From positions 5,270,001 to 5,334,000 of the forward strand of contig NZ_AP018920.1 in the NCBI RefSeq assembly GCF_003945385.1: a stretch of DNA of 64,000 nt, in the 5' to 3' direction. This stretch comes from Pseudonocardia autotrophica (lineage in GTDB: Bacteria; Actinomycetota; Actinomycetes; Mycobacteriales; Pseudonocardiaceae). Under the pieces are notes generated by a model, which was given only the letters and a program-made list of their open reading frames with translations, was not told the origin of the DNA and searched no databases. This document shows positions 1-8,259 of this stretch, in pieces (the first letter of the stretch is position 1; each line of letters begins with the position of its first letter). Both the position numbers and the translations under genes were made by a program.

Positions 1-544
1 GGTCCATGCCACCCCAGAAGAAGTGCACCGGGCTGACCTTGCCCACGAAGTGCGACCGGAACTCGCCGATCACCCGGTTCGCCTGCAGCAGCTGGCGCCA
101 GAACAGGGTGACGGCCTCGCCGTCGTAGGAATCGTGGGTGTGGTCGGAGGCGAACGGGATCGCCGGATCGACTTCGTTGGGGTGCGGCCGGATCGTGGCC
201 TCGATGCCGAGCTCGCCGAGCGCGGCCATGACCTGCGCATAGAACTCGGCGACCGGCATCGGCCGGAGCGGGACGGTCCGGGTGCCGCTCTCGCTGCTGC
301 GGATCTCGAGCCGGTGGTCGATGAAGTCGAACTCGATCTCGAAGGCCCCGGTGCCGTACGGGACGGCCGACGTCGTCAGCCCGCGCGGGGTCACGTAGAG
401 GGCGACCTGCCACCAGTGGTTCACCAGCGGGGCGTGCGCCATGCGGATCTTGCCCACGATCTGTGTCCACATGTGCAGGGTGTCGCGGGTGGGCGTCCAG
501 TCCGAGACCCGCAGGCTCGGCCAGGCCGTCGTCGATGTGGTCAT
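1..544 (-). CDS. DUF5996 family protein, 3' end outside window
   Basis: An open frame starts at the ATG at 542-544 and runs off the left edge after about 181 codons without a stop. The product begins MTTSTTAWPSLRVSDW and has the tryptophan- and histidine-rich segments (DTLHMWTQIVGKIRMA, LVNHWWQVALYV, PIPF-like SDHTHDSYDG) that I associate with the DUF5996 family. The function of that family is unknown. Third positions are almost all G or C, which supports real coding; the opposite-strand open frame here is a shadow. The start lies just downstream of a TCGGTCGGT repeat cluster at 569-599 that may be its operator. Family assignment is from memory of motifs. Confidence 0.72.
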   Translation of the reverse strand, partial: MTTSTTAWPSLRVSDWTPTRDTLHMWTQIVGKIRMAHAPLVNHWWQVALYVTPRGLTTSAVPYGTGAFEIEFDFIDHRLEIRSSESGTRTVPLRPMPVAEFYAQVMAALGELGIEATIRPHPNEVDPAIPFASDHTHDSYDGEAVTLFWRQLLQANRVIGEFRSHFVGKVSPVHFFWGGMD

Positions 545-568
545 CCACGCAGTGTCGAGCAGTCCGCT

Positions 569-599
569 ACCGACCGCATCGGTCGGTCAATCGGTCGGT
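569..599. promoter_or_regulatory. Inverted and direct repeat, possible TetR-type operator
   Basis: ACCGACCG (569-576) and CGGTCGGT (580-587) form a perfect inverted repeat with a 3-base spacer, and TCGGTCGGT recurs at 591-599. The cluster lies 25 bases upstream of the DUF5996 start and touches the stop codon of the exporter gene. The 13-mer TCAATCGGTCGGT (587-599) recurs at 3397-3409 in front of another gene pair. A shared repressor is an inference; no TetR gene is in the window. Confidence 0.4.
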
Positions 600-2134
600 C
601 CGCCGCCGCGGCCGGTTCCCGGCTCGGGAGGCAGAGCCGCGACCGGGGGACCGGGGTGGATCTGCGGACCGGTGATCGCGCACTGCGCGTAGGAATCGGG
701 CCGTATGCGGTTTCCCGGCTCCGCCTCGTCCGGCTCGGCGCCGGGGCGCCGGAGGAACGCCGCCGCCAGCACGGCGGCGAGGACCATCATGGCGGCACTG
801 ATCAGCATCGCCGTCCGGAAGCCGGCGCCGAACGCGGCCGGATCGGTGTAGTCCTCGCCGGTGATCCCGGCCGCCACCGGGATCACCGCGACGGCCAGCA
901 GGCCGGCCGCGCGCGCGATCGCGTTGTTGACCCCCGAGGCGACGCCGGCGTGCCGGTCCGACGCCGAGTCCAGCACCGTCGAGGTCAGCGGCGCCACCAC
1001 GAGCGTGAGCCCGCAGCCGAACACGATCACCGGCACCAGCACGCCCACCGCGAACGACGCGTCCGCTCCGATCCGGGAGATGAGCACCAGGCCGCCGGCG
1101 GCGATCAGGGTGCCCGCCGTGATCGGGATCCGCGGCCCGAGCCGCTGACCGAGGCGTCCGGCACCGGCGGAGAAGACGAGCATGAGCACGGTCACGGGCA
1201 GCAGCGCCGCGCCGGCCTGCAACGGCGAGAAGCCGACGACGATCTGCAGCTGCAGCACCAGGAGCACGAACAGCCCGCCGAGCGCGGCGTAGATCATCAA
1301 CGTCACCGCGTTCGCGGCGCTGAACTGCCTGTTCCGGAACAAGGTCATCGGCACCAGCGGATGGGTCGAGCGGCGCTCGACCAGCACGAAACCGGCCAGC
1401 GCCAGTACCCCGGCCACGCCGACGGACAGCACCAGGGTGTCCACCCCCTGCTCACCGGCCGCGGTCAGCGAATAGGTCAGCCCGGCCAGCCCCAGCACCG
1501 CCAGCGCCGTACCGGCGAGATCGAGCCGCGGGGCGGCGTCGGGATCGCGCGACTCCGGGACGTGCCGCGCGGCCACCACCACGATGAGCACGGCGACCGG
1601 CAGGTTCACCAGGAACACCGCGCGCCAGCTCCACTCGACGAGCCAGCCACCGAGGAACGGGCCCACGGCACCCGCGATCCCGCCGAGCCCGGACCACGCA
1701 CCGACCGCCGCCGCCCGGTCGCTGCCCCGGAACGACGCCGAGATGATCGCGAGGCTCCCCGGCGTCAGCAGCGCCCCGCCGACGCCCTGCAGCGCACGGG
1801 CCGCGACGAGCATCTCGATGTTCTGCGCCACCCCGCAGAGCAGTGACGCCACGGCGAACCAGACGACCCCGACCACGAAGACCCGTCGCCGCCCGAACCG
1901 GTCGCCCAGCGATCCGCCGAGCAGGATCAGCGACGCCAGCGTCAGCGTGTACGCGTTGACCGTCCACTGCAGACCGGAGAAGCCCGCGTCGAACTCGGCA
2001 CCGATCCGCCCCAGCGCGACGTTGACGACGGTGGCGTCGAGCATCGCCAGACCGGAGCCGAGCACGGTGGTGAACAGCACCCAGCGCCCGCGGGGCGTTC
2101 CCATCCGCAGCTCCGGCCTGTCCACCCCGGTCAA
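587..2134 (-). CDS. MFS drug exporter, DHA2 (EmrB/QacA-like)
   Basis: A major facilitator with about 14 predicted membrane segments, expected to export a drug or metabolite across the cytoplasmic membrane using the proton gradient. Near the N-terminus are LDATVVNVALGRIG and the motif GDRFGRRRVFVVG, typical of DHA2 proteins. The C-terminal tail of about 50 residues is proline-rich and soluble. I chose the TTG at 2134 because AGGAGG lies 8 bases upstream, giving 515 residues. An ATG at 2104 would trim ten residues but has no comparable ribosome site. The next gene upstream on this strand ends 145 bases away across a GC repeat, so it is probably a separate transcript. The substrate is unknown. 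Confidence 0.88.
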   Translation of the reverse strand: MTGVDRPELRMGTPRGRWVLFTTVLGSGLAMLDATVVNVALGRIGAEFDAGFSGLQWTVNAYTLTLASLILLGGSLGDRFGRRRVFVVGVVWFAVASLLCGVAQNIEMLVAARALQGVGGALLTPGSLAIISASFRGSDRAAAVGAWSGLGGIAGAVGPFLGGWLVEWSWRAVFLVNLPVAVLIVVVAARHVPESRDPDAAPRLDLAGTALAVLGLAGLTYSLTAAGEQGVDTLVLSVGVAGVLALAGFVLVERRSTHPLVPMTLFRNRQFSAANAVTLMIYAALGGLFVLLVLQLQIVVGFSPLQAGAALLPVTVLMLVFSAGAGRLGQRLGPRIPITAGTLIAAGGLVLISRIGADASFAVGVLVPVIVFGCGLTLVVAPLTSTVLDSASDRHAGVASGVNNAIARAAGLLAVAVIPVAAGITGEDYTDPAAFGAGFRTAMLISAAMMVLAAVLAAAFLRRPGAEPDEAEPGNRIRPDSYAQCAITGPQIHPGPPVAALPPEPGTGRGGGPTD

Positions 2135-2201
2135 CTCGATCCCCTCCTGGTGATGCGGTGGGCCCGCAGCACACGGTTGCACCGGACCGGCGCCGTCGCG
2201 A

Positions 2202-2248
2202 CCCGGGGCCCGGGGCCCGGGGCCCGGGGCCCGGGGCCCGGGGCCCGG
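2202..2248. repeat. 7-bp tandem repeat CCCGGGG, about 6.7 copies
   Basis: CCCGGGG is repeated head to tail with no variation from 2202 to 2248. The unit is nearly self-complementary, so either strand could fold. It sits between the GNAT stop codon and the exporter start, both on the minus strand. It may act as a terminator or be a simple slippage repeat. Confidence 0.9.
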
Positions 2249-2278
2249 CCGTGAGTATCGACGCCGGTGCGGGCCGGA

Positions 2279-2578
2279 TCAGTCCGTGACGGTGCTGGCG
2301 GCCCGGTACTCGAGATGGGCGAGCTCCGGGTGGCGGGCCAGCCAGCCGGCGATGAACGGGCAGACCGCGAGCACCCGGAGCCCGTCCGCCTGTGCCGATG
2401 CGACGCCTTCGCGGGCCAGCAACGAGCCGACTCCCTGCCCGGCGAAGGCGGCATCGACCTCGGTGTGCACGAAGGCGACGAGCTCCGATGTGCGCGCGTA
2501 CTCGGCGACACCGGCCAGGGTCTCGCCGTCGCGGGCCTCGAATCGGTTCGCCGCCCGGTTGTCGGTCACAACGATCAT
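2279..2578 (-). CDS. Small GNAT-family N-acetyltransferase
   Basis: A 99-residue single-domain protein. FEARDGETLAGVAEY and LVAFVHTEVDAAFAGQGVGSLLAREGV match the compact YjdJ/Gcn5-related type, including the Q-G-x-G-x acetyl-CoA loop (GQGVGS). It is likely to acetylate a small amine or a protein in the cytoplasm; the acceptor cannot be read. The ATG at 2578 follows GAGAGGAC. It starts 32 bases after the flavin-reductase gene and is probably co-transcribed with it. Confidence 0.85.
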   Translation of the reverse strand: MIVVTDNRAANRFEARDGETLAGVAEYARTSELVAFVHTEVDAAFAGQGVGSLLAREGVASAQADGLRVLAVCPFIAGWLARHPELAHLEYRAASTVTD

Positions 2579-2610
2579 GTGAGGTCCTCTCTCGGTGGTC
2601 GTCCGCTGCG

Positions 2611-3354
2611 TCAGCGGTACTCGGGATTGGCGTGGCCGGGGCGGGCGCCGGCGTCCCAGGCCGAGCGCTGGTTGCCGTAGGCCGGGAACCCGCCGGCGTC
2701 CCGGAGCATCGACGCGGTGTGCAACAGGTTGTAGGTCATGAACGTGATGTTGCGGTTGGTGAAGTCGTTCTCCGGGCCGCCGGACCCCTCGTCGAGATAG
2801 GACGGGCCGGGGCCGACCTCGCCGATCCAGCCCGCGTCGGCCTGCGGCGGGACGGTGAACCCGATGTGCTGCAAGCTGTAGAGGATGCTCATCGCGCAGT
2901 GCTTGAGCCCGTCCTCGTTGCCGGTGAGCAGGCAGCCCGCGACCCGCCCGTAGTAGGCGTACTGCCCGTGCTCGTTGAGCACACCCGAGTAGCCGTAGAG
3001 CCGCTCGATCACCCGGCGGGTCACCGAGCTGTTGTCGCCCAGCCAGATCGGCCCACCGATCACCAGGATGTCGGCGGCCAGGATCCGGGCCAGCAGGGCG
3101 GGCCATTCGTCGCTGTCCCAGCCGAACTGGGTCATGTCCGGACGCACGCCGGTGGCGATGTCGTGGTCGACGGCGCGGATCCGGTCCACCGAGACGCCGT
3201 TCGCCTCCATGATCGCCACACTCCGGTCGATCACACCCTGGGTGTGGCTGCGCCCCGGCGATCGGTTCAGCGTGCAATTGACGTACATGGCGCGCAGCCC
3301 GGTGAAGTCGGGGGATGTGGACGACGGGGCGGCGGCGGACGGGGGCGTACTCAC
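2611..3354 (-). CDS. NADPH-dependent FMN reductase / flavodoxin-fold protein
   Basis: A 247-residue flavodoxin-like protein. After a short Ser/Pro-rich leader comes the first strand and FMN phosphate loop (MYVNCTLNRSPGRSHTQ), then the second flavin loop GGPIWLGDNSSVTRRVIERL, as in NAD(P)H:FMN oxidoreductases of the WrbA/ArsH-like group. It probably reduces FMN or a quinone in the cytosol. Translation starts at the GTG at 3354. The GNAT gene follows 32 bases downstream. It is divergent from the LAL regulator, so that regulator may control it. Confidence 0.85.
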   Translation of the reverse strand: MSTPPSAAAPSSTSPDFTGLRAMYVNCTLNRSPGRSHTQGVIDRSVAIMEANGVSVDRIRAVDHDIATGVRPDMTQFGWDSDEWPALLARILAADILVIGGPIWLGDNSSVTRRVIERLYGYSGVLNEHGQYAYYGRVAGCLLTGNEDGLKHCAMSILYSLQHIGFTVPPQADAGWIGEVGPGPSYLDEGSGGPENDFTNRNITFMTYNLLHTASMLRDAGGFPAYGNQRSAWDAGARPGHANPEYR

Positions 3355-3491
3355 CCGCCGATTGTCGGGCGGCGGGCCCCGGGCCGAATCCGTCGCTCAA
3401 TCGGTCGGTGCGTCCTGTTCGAGCCGCAGGCTGCTTGTTATAACTGCTCCGGGCCGTCGCACGTGGCCCCGTGGGAGGGACTGCGCAAACG
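3355..3491. promoter_or_regulatory. Divergent promoter region with TCAATCGGTCGGT motif
   Basis: A 137-base gap between the flavin reductase (minus) and the LAL regulator (plus). It holds TCAATCGGTCGGT at 3397-3409, identical to the motif at 587-599. GGGAGGG at 3473-3479 serves as the ribosome site for the ATG at 3492. The AT-richer stretch around 3433-3445 is the likely promoter core for the regulator. Confidence 0.45.
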
Positions 3492-6251
3492 ATGGAGCTG
3501 CTGGGCCGGGGCGCCGAGACCGCGGTGCTGGACCGGCTGCTGGAGCGGGCGGCGGACGGCGCGGGCTCCGGGCTGCTGCTGTGGGGCGAGCCGGGGATCG
3601 GCAAGACCGCGCTGCTCGAGCATGCGGTGGGCGCGGCGCCCTGCGCCACGGTGCTGCGCTGCCGCGGCACGCGGATGGAGGCCGGACTGGCGTTCGCCGC
3701 CCTGCACGAGCTGCTGTGGCCCGTCACGGACCGGCTGGGCACGCTCCCCGCACCGCAGGCCGCGGCCCTGCACGGGGCGCTGGGATTGAGCGGCGAGACG
3801 GCCAACCGCTTCCTGATCGGCGCGGCGGTGCTGTCGCTGGTCTCCGACCTGGCCGCGGAACGACCGGTGCTCGTCGTGGTGGACGACGTCCAGTGGATCG
3901 ACGAGGCGTCCGCGCACGCGCTCGGGTTCCTGGCCCGCAGGGTCGCGAACGACCCGGTGCTGGTCCTGCTCTCCGGGCACGAGGATCCCGCGTCGGGGCC
4001 GTGGGACGGTCTGGCCGCCCTCCGTATCGGCGGCCTCGCCGACGACGACGCCCGCTCCCTCGTCGCCGCCGCGGTGCCCGGCGCCGACGACGCGCTGATC
4101 GACGACACCGTCCGGACGGCCGGGGGTAATCCGCTGGCCCTGCACGAGCTGCCCACCCTCGACCGGGCGGCCGCCGACGACACGTCGCCGCGCCCCCCGG
4201 GCGCCGGGGTGCCGATCGGTCCCCGGTTGCGACGGGCGTTCCGCGACCGGGTCGCGGCCATGCCGGAGCCGGCCAGGGCACTGCTGCTGCTGGCCGCGGC
4301 CGAGGACCGCGGTGACCGGCTCGTCGTGGACCGGGCGGGGACCGGCCGGGGTGTCGACGCGTCCGCCTGGGAGGACGCCCTGCGCTCGGGCCTGATCCGT
4401 ACCTCGGGGTCGCGGGTGGAGTTCCGGCATCCGCTCATCCCGGCAGCGATCTACGAGGGCGCCACGTTCCCGGACCGGCAGGCGGCGCACCGGGCCCTCG
4501 CCGCGGCGCAGCCCACCGACGCGATCGAGGAACGCGCCTGGCACATGGCCGCCGCGGCCGACGCACCGGACGAGGAGATCGCTGCGCTGCTCGAGCTCGC
4601 CGCCGGCAAGTCGCTGCGGTGCGGGGCGGGCCCCGCCGGCGTGCGCGCCCTGCGCCGCGCGGCCGAGCTGTCACAGGTTCCGGCCGAGGCCGCACGCCGG
4701 TTGGCCGCCGCGGCCCGCGCGGCGTGGGACGCCGGGCAGGCGGAGGCGGCCCGGCAGCTGCTCGACGACGCCGAACGCCTGGAGAGCGGGACCGACGTCG
4801 CCCGGGCCAGCAGCGGTCTGCGCGGGATCCTCGAGTTCACCACCGGCATCCCGGAGCGCGCCCACCAGTACCTGACCCGCGACATGTCCGTCGCCCCCCG
4901 CACCCGCGACGTGGTGCAGCTGGGCTCGGTGGCGGTCCGCGCCGCATGGTCGGCGGGCCGGACCGACCTCCAGCAGGAGACCCTGCAACGGCTGCTGGCG
5001 GTGGAAGCCGACGACGACCCCGCGCTGACCGAGCAGCTACCGGCGTTGCGGGCCCTCTGGTCCTGCTACGACCAGACCGGCGAGTTCTCCCCGATCACTC
5101 CGGACCGGGCCCACGAGACGACCGGCCGGCTCGTGTCGGCCGCGTGGGAGCTGCTCCCACCGGCCCCGCTGGTGCAGATCTGGGGCGTCGAGGGACCGCT
5201 GCGCGACGCGCTGCGCGTGCAGGCCGCCGCGCTCCGGGAGCGCCACGAGCTCGCCGCGCTGGCGGTGGTGCTCTCCCAGGGCGCGGTCCTCGACCTCGCA
5301 GCCGGCCAATGGGGTGCCGCCGAGTCCGCGGCGATCGACGGCCTGCACCTCGCCGACGAGGTCGGCGCCGACCACGTGGCCACCCAATGCCGTGGCTCCC
5401 TGGCACTCCTCGCCGCCGCCCGGGGCGACGAGCGCACGGTCGAGGAGTACGCGACACGCGTACTGGAGATCTCCGTCCCGCAGGGGGTGCGAGCCTTCAC
5501 CAGCTCCGTCCACTGGATCCGCGGCCGGGTGGCATTGTTCGCCGGGCGTCCCGACGAGGCACTGGAGCACCTGATGCCCGTGGCCCAGCCCGGCCACGAC
5601 GCCGCCCATCCCACGTTCGTGCTGCTCGCCGCCGCGGACACCGCCGAGGCCGCGGTGCACGTCGGGCGCCTCGACCTCGCCGAGTCCCGGCTCACGACGG
5701 TGCAGGCGTGGGCGCGGCACTCAGGGGCGCCCTGGGCGCAGGCGATCGTGCACCGCCTGAGCGCTCTCATCCGGGGAGGGCAATCGGCCGAGGCGTCGTA
5801 CCGGACGGCGCTCGACCTGGCGGAGGCGGCCGGCAATCCGTTCGAGCAGGCCCGCACCCGGATGCTGTACGGCGAGTGGCTACGGCGCGCCCGGCGCCGG
5901 TCCGACGCCCGGCGCCAGCTCGCGGCCGCCGCGGCGGTGTTCGATCGTCTCGGTGCCGATCCGCTGCGTCGGCGGGCGCTGCGCGAGCAGGACCTGGCCG
6001 ACGGCCCGACCCTCCGCCGCGGGCCCGGATCGTCGGCCGGGCTGACCGCCCAGGAACTGCGGGTCGCGCGGCTCGCCTCCGACCACCTGACGAACCGGGA
6101 GATCGCCGCGCAGCTCCTGATCAGCCCGCGCACGGTCGGTCACCACCTGGCCAACGTCTACCCCAAGCTCGGTATCACCTCCCGCACCGAGCTCTCCCGG
6201 GTCGATCTCGCCGGTGACCTGAGACTCCGCGTGGACGCCCGCGGCCGCTGA
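3492..6251 (+). CDS. LAL-type LuxR family transcriptional regulator with AAA ATPase
   Basis: A 919-residue one-component regulator. Walker A is GEPGIGKT at about residues 32-39 and Walker B is VLVVVDDVQWID near 125-136. A long alpha-helical repeat region of TPR/MalT type follows, then a C-terminal LuxR helix-turn-helix (LTAQELRVARLASDHLTNREIAAQL followed by SPRTVGHHLANVYPKLGI). This is the usual size and order for the large ATP-binding LuxR (LAL/MalT) family, which binds ATP and an inducer before activating transcription. The ATG at 3492 is preferred to an in-frame upstream codon because GGGAGGG sits 12 bases upstream. The target is unknown; the divergent flavin reductase is the obvious candidate. 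Confidence 0.9.
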   Translation: MELLGRGAETAVLDRLLERAADGAGSGLLLWGEPGIGKTALLEHAVGAAPCATVLRCRGTRMEAGLAFAALHELLWPVTDRLGTLPAPQAAALHGALGLSGETANRFLIGAAVLSLVSDLAAERPVLVVVDDVQWIDEASAHALGFLARRVANDPVLVLLSGHEDPASGPWDGLAALRIGGLADDDARSLVAAAVPGADDALIDDTVRTAGGNPLALHELPTLDRAAADDTSPRPPGAGVPIGPRLRRAFRDRVAAMPEPARALLLLAAAEDRGDRLVVDRAGTGRGVDASAWEDALRSGLIRTSGSRVEFRHPLIPAAIYEGATFPDRQAAHRALAAAQPTDAIEERAWHMAAAADAPDEEIAALLELAAGKSLRCGAGPAGVRALRRAAELSQVPAEAARRLAAAARAAWDAGQAEAARQLLDDAERLESGTDVARASSGLRGILEFTTGIPERAHQYLTRDMSVAPRTRDVVQLGSVAVRAAWSAGRTDLQQETLQRLLAVEADDDPALTEQLPALRALWSCYDQTGEFSPITPDRAHETTGRLVSAAWELLPPAPLVQIWGVEGPLRDALRVQAAALRERHELAALAVVLSQGAVLDLAAGQWGAAESAAIDGLHLADEVGADHVATQCRGSLALLAAARGDERTVEEYATRVLEISVPQGVRAFTSSVHWIRGRVALFAGRPDEALEHLMPVAQPGHDAAHPTFVLLAAADTAEAAVHVGRLDLAESRLTTVQAWARHSGAPWAQAIVHRLSALIRGGQSAEASYRTALDLAEAAGNPFEQARTRMLYGEWLRRARRRSDARRQLAAAAAVFDRLGADPLRRRALREQDLADGPTLRRGPGSSAGLTAQELRVARLASDHLTNREIAAQLLISPRTVGHHLANVYPKLGITSRTELSRVDLAGDLRLRVDARGR

Positions 6252-6376
6252 CCAGTCCGGCGCGTCGCGACCGTGTTCCGCGTCGCGAACGCGACGGTCA
6301 CCGCCGCGCTCCGGCTCCCGGAGCTGAGGCCGGCGCTCGACCTGGCGTACCTCTACCGCAAGCTGGCCGCGACCGA

Positions 6377-6817
6377 ATGACCGGACGGGGAACGGGCCGG
6401 CTGCTGTTCGGCTTCGTCCGGCACTGGTCCCGCCGCGCGGCGTCGGGTGACGGATCCGCCGCCGAGCAGGGACGGTTGATCCTGGTCACCGAGGCCGTGG
6501 CCGCACTGGCCGATCGTGCGGTCCCACCGACGGTGAACGCGGTCGCCGAGGAGATCGGCATCGACCAGAGCGGTGCCTCGCGCCTGATCAGGCGCGCGGT
6601 CGACGCCGGCTACCTCGCGTCGACGGCCGCACCGTCGGACGCCCGCCGCCGCGAGGCGTCCGTCACGCCCGCCGGACGCTCCGCCCTGCGGCAGGCCCAT
6701 GCCGGGCAGGAGGAGATCTTCGACGAGCTGACCGTGGGCTGGAGCCGGCAGCGGCGCGACGACCTGCACACCGCGATGGCCGACCTCATCTCCCGGTCCC
6801 ACGAGATCGACCGATGA
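6377..6817 (+). CDS. MarR family transcriptional regulator
   Basis: A 146-residue winged-helix protein. Core elements are VNAVAEEIGIDQSGASRLIRRAVDAGYL (recognition helix) and the wing APSDARRREASVTPAGRSALRQA, with dimerisation helices on each side. MarR proteins normally repress an adjacent gene and release DNA on binding a phenolic or other small ligand. Its ATG overlaps, as ATGA, the stop of a possible 35-codon GTG-started frame (6273-6380) that I cannot identify. Downstream is only a truncated SnoaL-like remnant, so its original partner may be lost. Confidence 0.88.
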   Translation: MTGRGTGRLLFGFVRHWSRRAASGDGSAAEQGRLILVTEAVAALADRAVPPTVNAVAEEIGIDQSGASRLIRRAVDAGYLASTAAPSDARRREASVTPAGRSALRQAHAGQEEIFDELTVGWSRQRRDDLHTAMADLISRSHEIDR

Positions 6818-6855
6818 GTGGCACCGATGCGGTGGATTCCGGCGCGCCGCGACGG

Positions 6856-7080
6856 TCACGTCGTGGCGGGTGGTCCGTCTCCGCCGAGTGCGGACACCGC
6901 GGCACCGGTGTCCCACAGGAACACCCTGATCTCCGACACCCTGCCGTGCCGGATGGTGAACCACTCCAGCGCGCGCATCGGGATGGTCGTCGCGCCACGC
7001 CAGGAGAAGGAGACCGCAGCGACGACGTGGGACGTCCCGGGAGCCCCCGACTCGTCCACGACGAGTTCGTCGACGGCTGG
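6856..7080 (-). pseudogene. 5'-truncated SnoaL-like (NTF2-fold) protein fragment
   Basis: The minus-strand frame reads PAVDELVVDESG, then VVAAVSFSWRGATTIPMRALEWFTIRHGR-type text, VSEIRVFLWDTGA and a stop at 6856. That is the C-terminal half of a SnoaL-like/nuclear transport factor 2-fold polyketide-cyclase-type protein. The N-terminal half is missing: similarity stops near 7080, eleven bases from the stop codon of the flavoprotein gene at 7091. A GTG at 7059 could start a 67-residue product, but it would lack half of the fold. I call it a remnant left by a deletion. Confidence 0.65.
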
Positions 7081-7090
7081 GCGACATCGC

Positions 7091-8176
7091 CTACACCGGC
7101 TCCAGCCCGTGCCTGCGCTCCCCCAGGACGAGCTCGCTCACCACACCCTCGGCGGACGGCGAGAACGGCGGGACCCGCGAGGCGGCCAGTGCCGCGTCGG
7201 TGTCGGCCACGGCGAGATCGGCGTTGATGTGCGCACCGGCCAGCGCGCCGGCCGCCGCGCTCGCACCGACCTGGGCGGCGAGGTCGGTGGCGTTGCCCGC
7301 GACCCACACCCCGGGCACCGAGGTGGTCCCGGCCGCCCCGGTCGCGAACCCGCGGCCCATCCCGCCGGGATGATCCACGAGTGTCAGGCCCAGGCCGTCC
7401 ACCCCGTCGGTCCGGGCGATCATCCTCGTCGCCACGGCGACCACCCGCCGGGCCACCACGGTGCCGTCGGTGAGCCGGACACCGGTGATGCCCTCCGAGC
7501 CGGACTCGATCGCGGCCACCGGGGTCTCGACCACCCGCACTCCCCGCGCGGCGAACCGGTCGCGGGTGTCGTCGTCGAGGTCGGTGCCGCGGGTGAAGTA
7601 GACGATGTCGTCGCTGAGCTGACGGAACAGCAGCACGTGGTGGATCGACGCGGGCCCGGTGGCGAGTACCGCGATCGGCTCGTCGCGCACCTCCCAGCCG
7701 TGACAGTACGGGCAGTGGACGACGCCGCGGCCCCAGTGTTCGACCAGCCCGGGGATCTCCGGCAGCTCGTCGCGCAGGCCGGTCGCGACCAGGATCCGGC
7801 GGGCGCGGAGCCGAGCGCCCCCGGCCAGGACCACGTCGAAGCGGGGATCACCTTCGGCGGAGAACGGTGCGGGCCGGACCGCCGAGACCTCGTCGCGCAC
7901 CACGATCCCGCCGTAGTCGCGCACCTCGGCCCGCCCACGGCGCAGCAACTCGGCGGGCGGCGTGCCGTCGTGGGCGAACAGGCCGTGCACCGCCTCGGCG
8001 GGGGCGTTGCGCGGGTTCCCGCCGTCGACCACGACGACCGAGCGACGCGAGCGCGCCAGCATCAGCGCACCGTTCAGACCGGCGGCCCCGCCGCCGACCA
8101 CGACGACGTCGACCGTGGAACCGGCGAGCCGGCCGGCGTCGGAGAACGCGTCCGGTGTGGGGGTGGGTGATGACAT
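7091..8176 (-). CDS. Thioredoxin-reductase-like FAD/NAD(P) oxidoreductase
   Basis: A 361-residue two-dinucleotide-domain flavoprotein. The FAD-binding loop VVVVGGGAAGLNGALMLARS lies near residue 24, ILVATGLRDELPEIPG marks the domain linker, and the C-terminal FAD motif is GVWVAGNATDLAAQVGASAA. The redox pair is in CPYCHGWE, as in a branch of thioredoxin-reductase homologues that do not necessarily reduce thioredoxin. It could instead oxidise a dithiol in a metabolite. The ATG is at 8176. It is divergent from an XRE-cupin regulator 83 bases away, a common pairing, which suggests local control. Confidence 0.88.
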   Translation of the reverse strand: MSSPTPTPDAFSDAGRLAGSTVDVVVVGGGAAGLNGALMLARSRRSVVVVDGGNPRNAPAEAVHGLFAHDGTPPAELLRRGRAEVRDYGGIVVRDEVSAVRPAPFSAEGDPRFDVVLAGGARLRARRILVATGLRDELPEIPGLVEHWGRGVVHCPYCHGWEVRDEPIAVLATGPASIHHVLLFRQLSDDIVYFTRGTDLDDDTRDRFAARGVRVVETPVAAIESGSEGITGVRLTDGTVVARRVVAVATRMIARTDGVDGLGLTLVDHPGGMGRGFATGAAGTTSVPGVWVAGNATDLAAQVGASAAAGALAGAHINADLAVADTDAALAASRVPPFSPSAEGVVSELVLGERRHGLEPV

Positions 8177-8259
8177 CGAATCCTCCCGGGACGAACGGGC
8201 CGCCGGCGCGGCCCTGATGACGCCATACTGGACCCGCCGTGCCGTAACCGCATACAGTC
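8177..8259. promoter_or_regulatory. Divergent promoter, flavoprotein / XRE-cupin
   Basis: An 83-base gap. The regulator has no Shine-Dalgarno sequence before its ATG at 8260, so it may be leaderless. The minus-strand gene has GGGAGGATTCG just before its start, a good ribosome site. Confidence 0.45.

Noticed and set aside
23..1846. 607-codon plus-strand open frame rich in Arg, His and Asp
   Set aside because: It is a mirror of the DUF5996 and exporter genes: no recognisable domain, biased composition, and the minus-strand products have clear family motifs.
6273..6380. 35-codon GTG-started frame overlapping marR as ATGA
   Set aside because: No ribosome site and no recognisable family. The overlap could be chance. 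Left out of the features as a separate gene.
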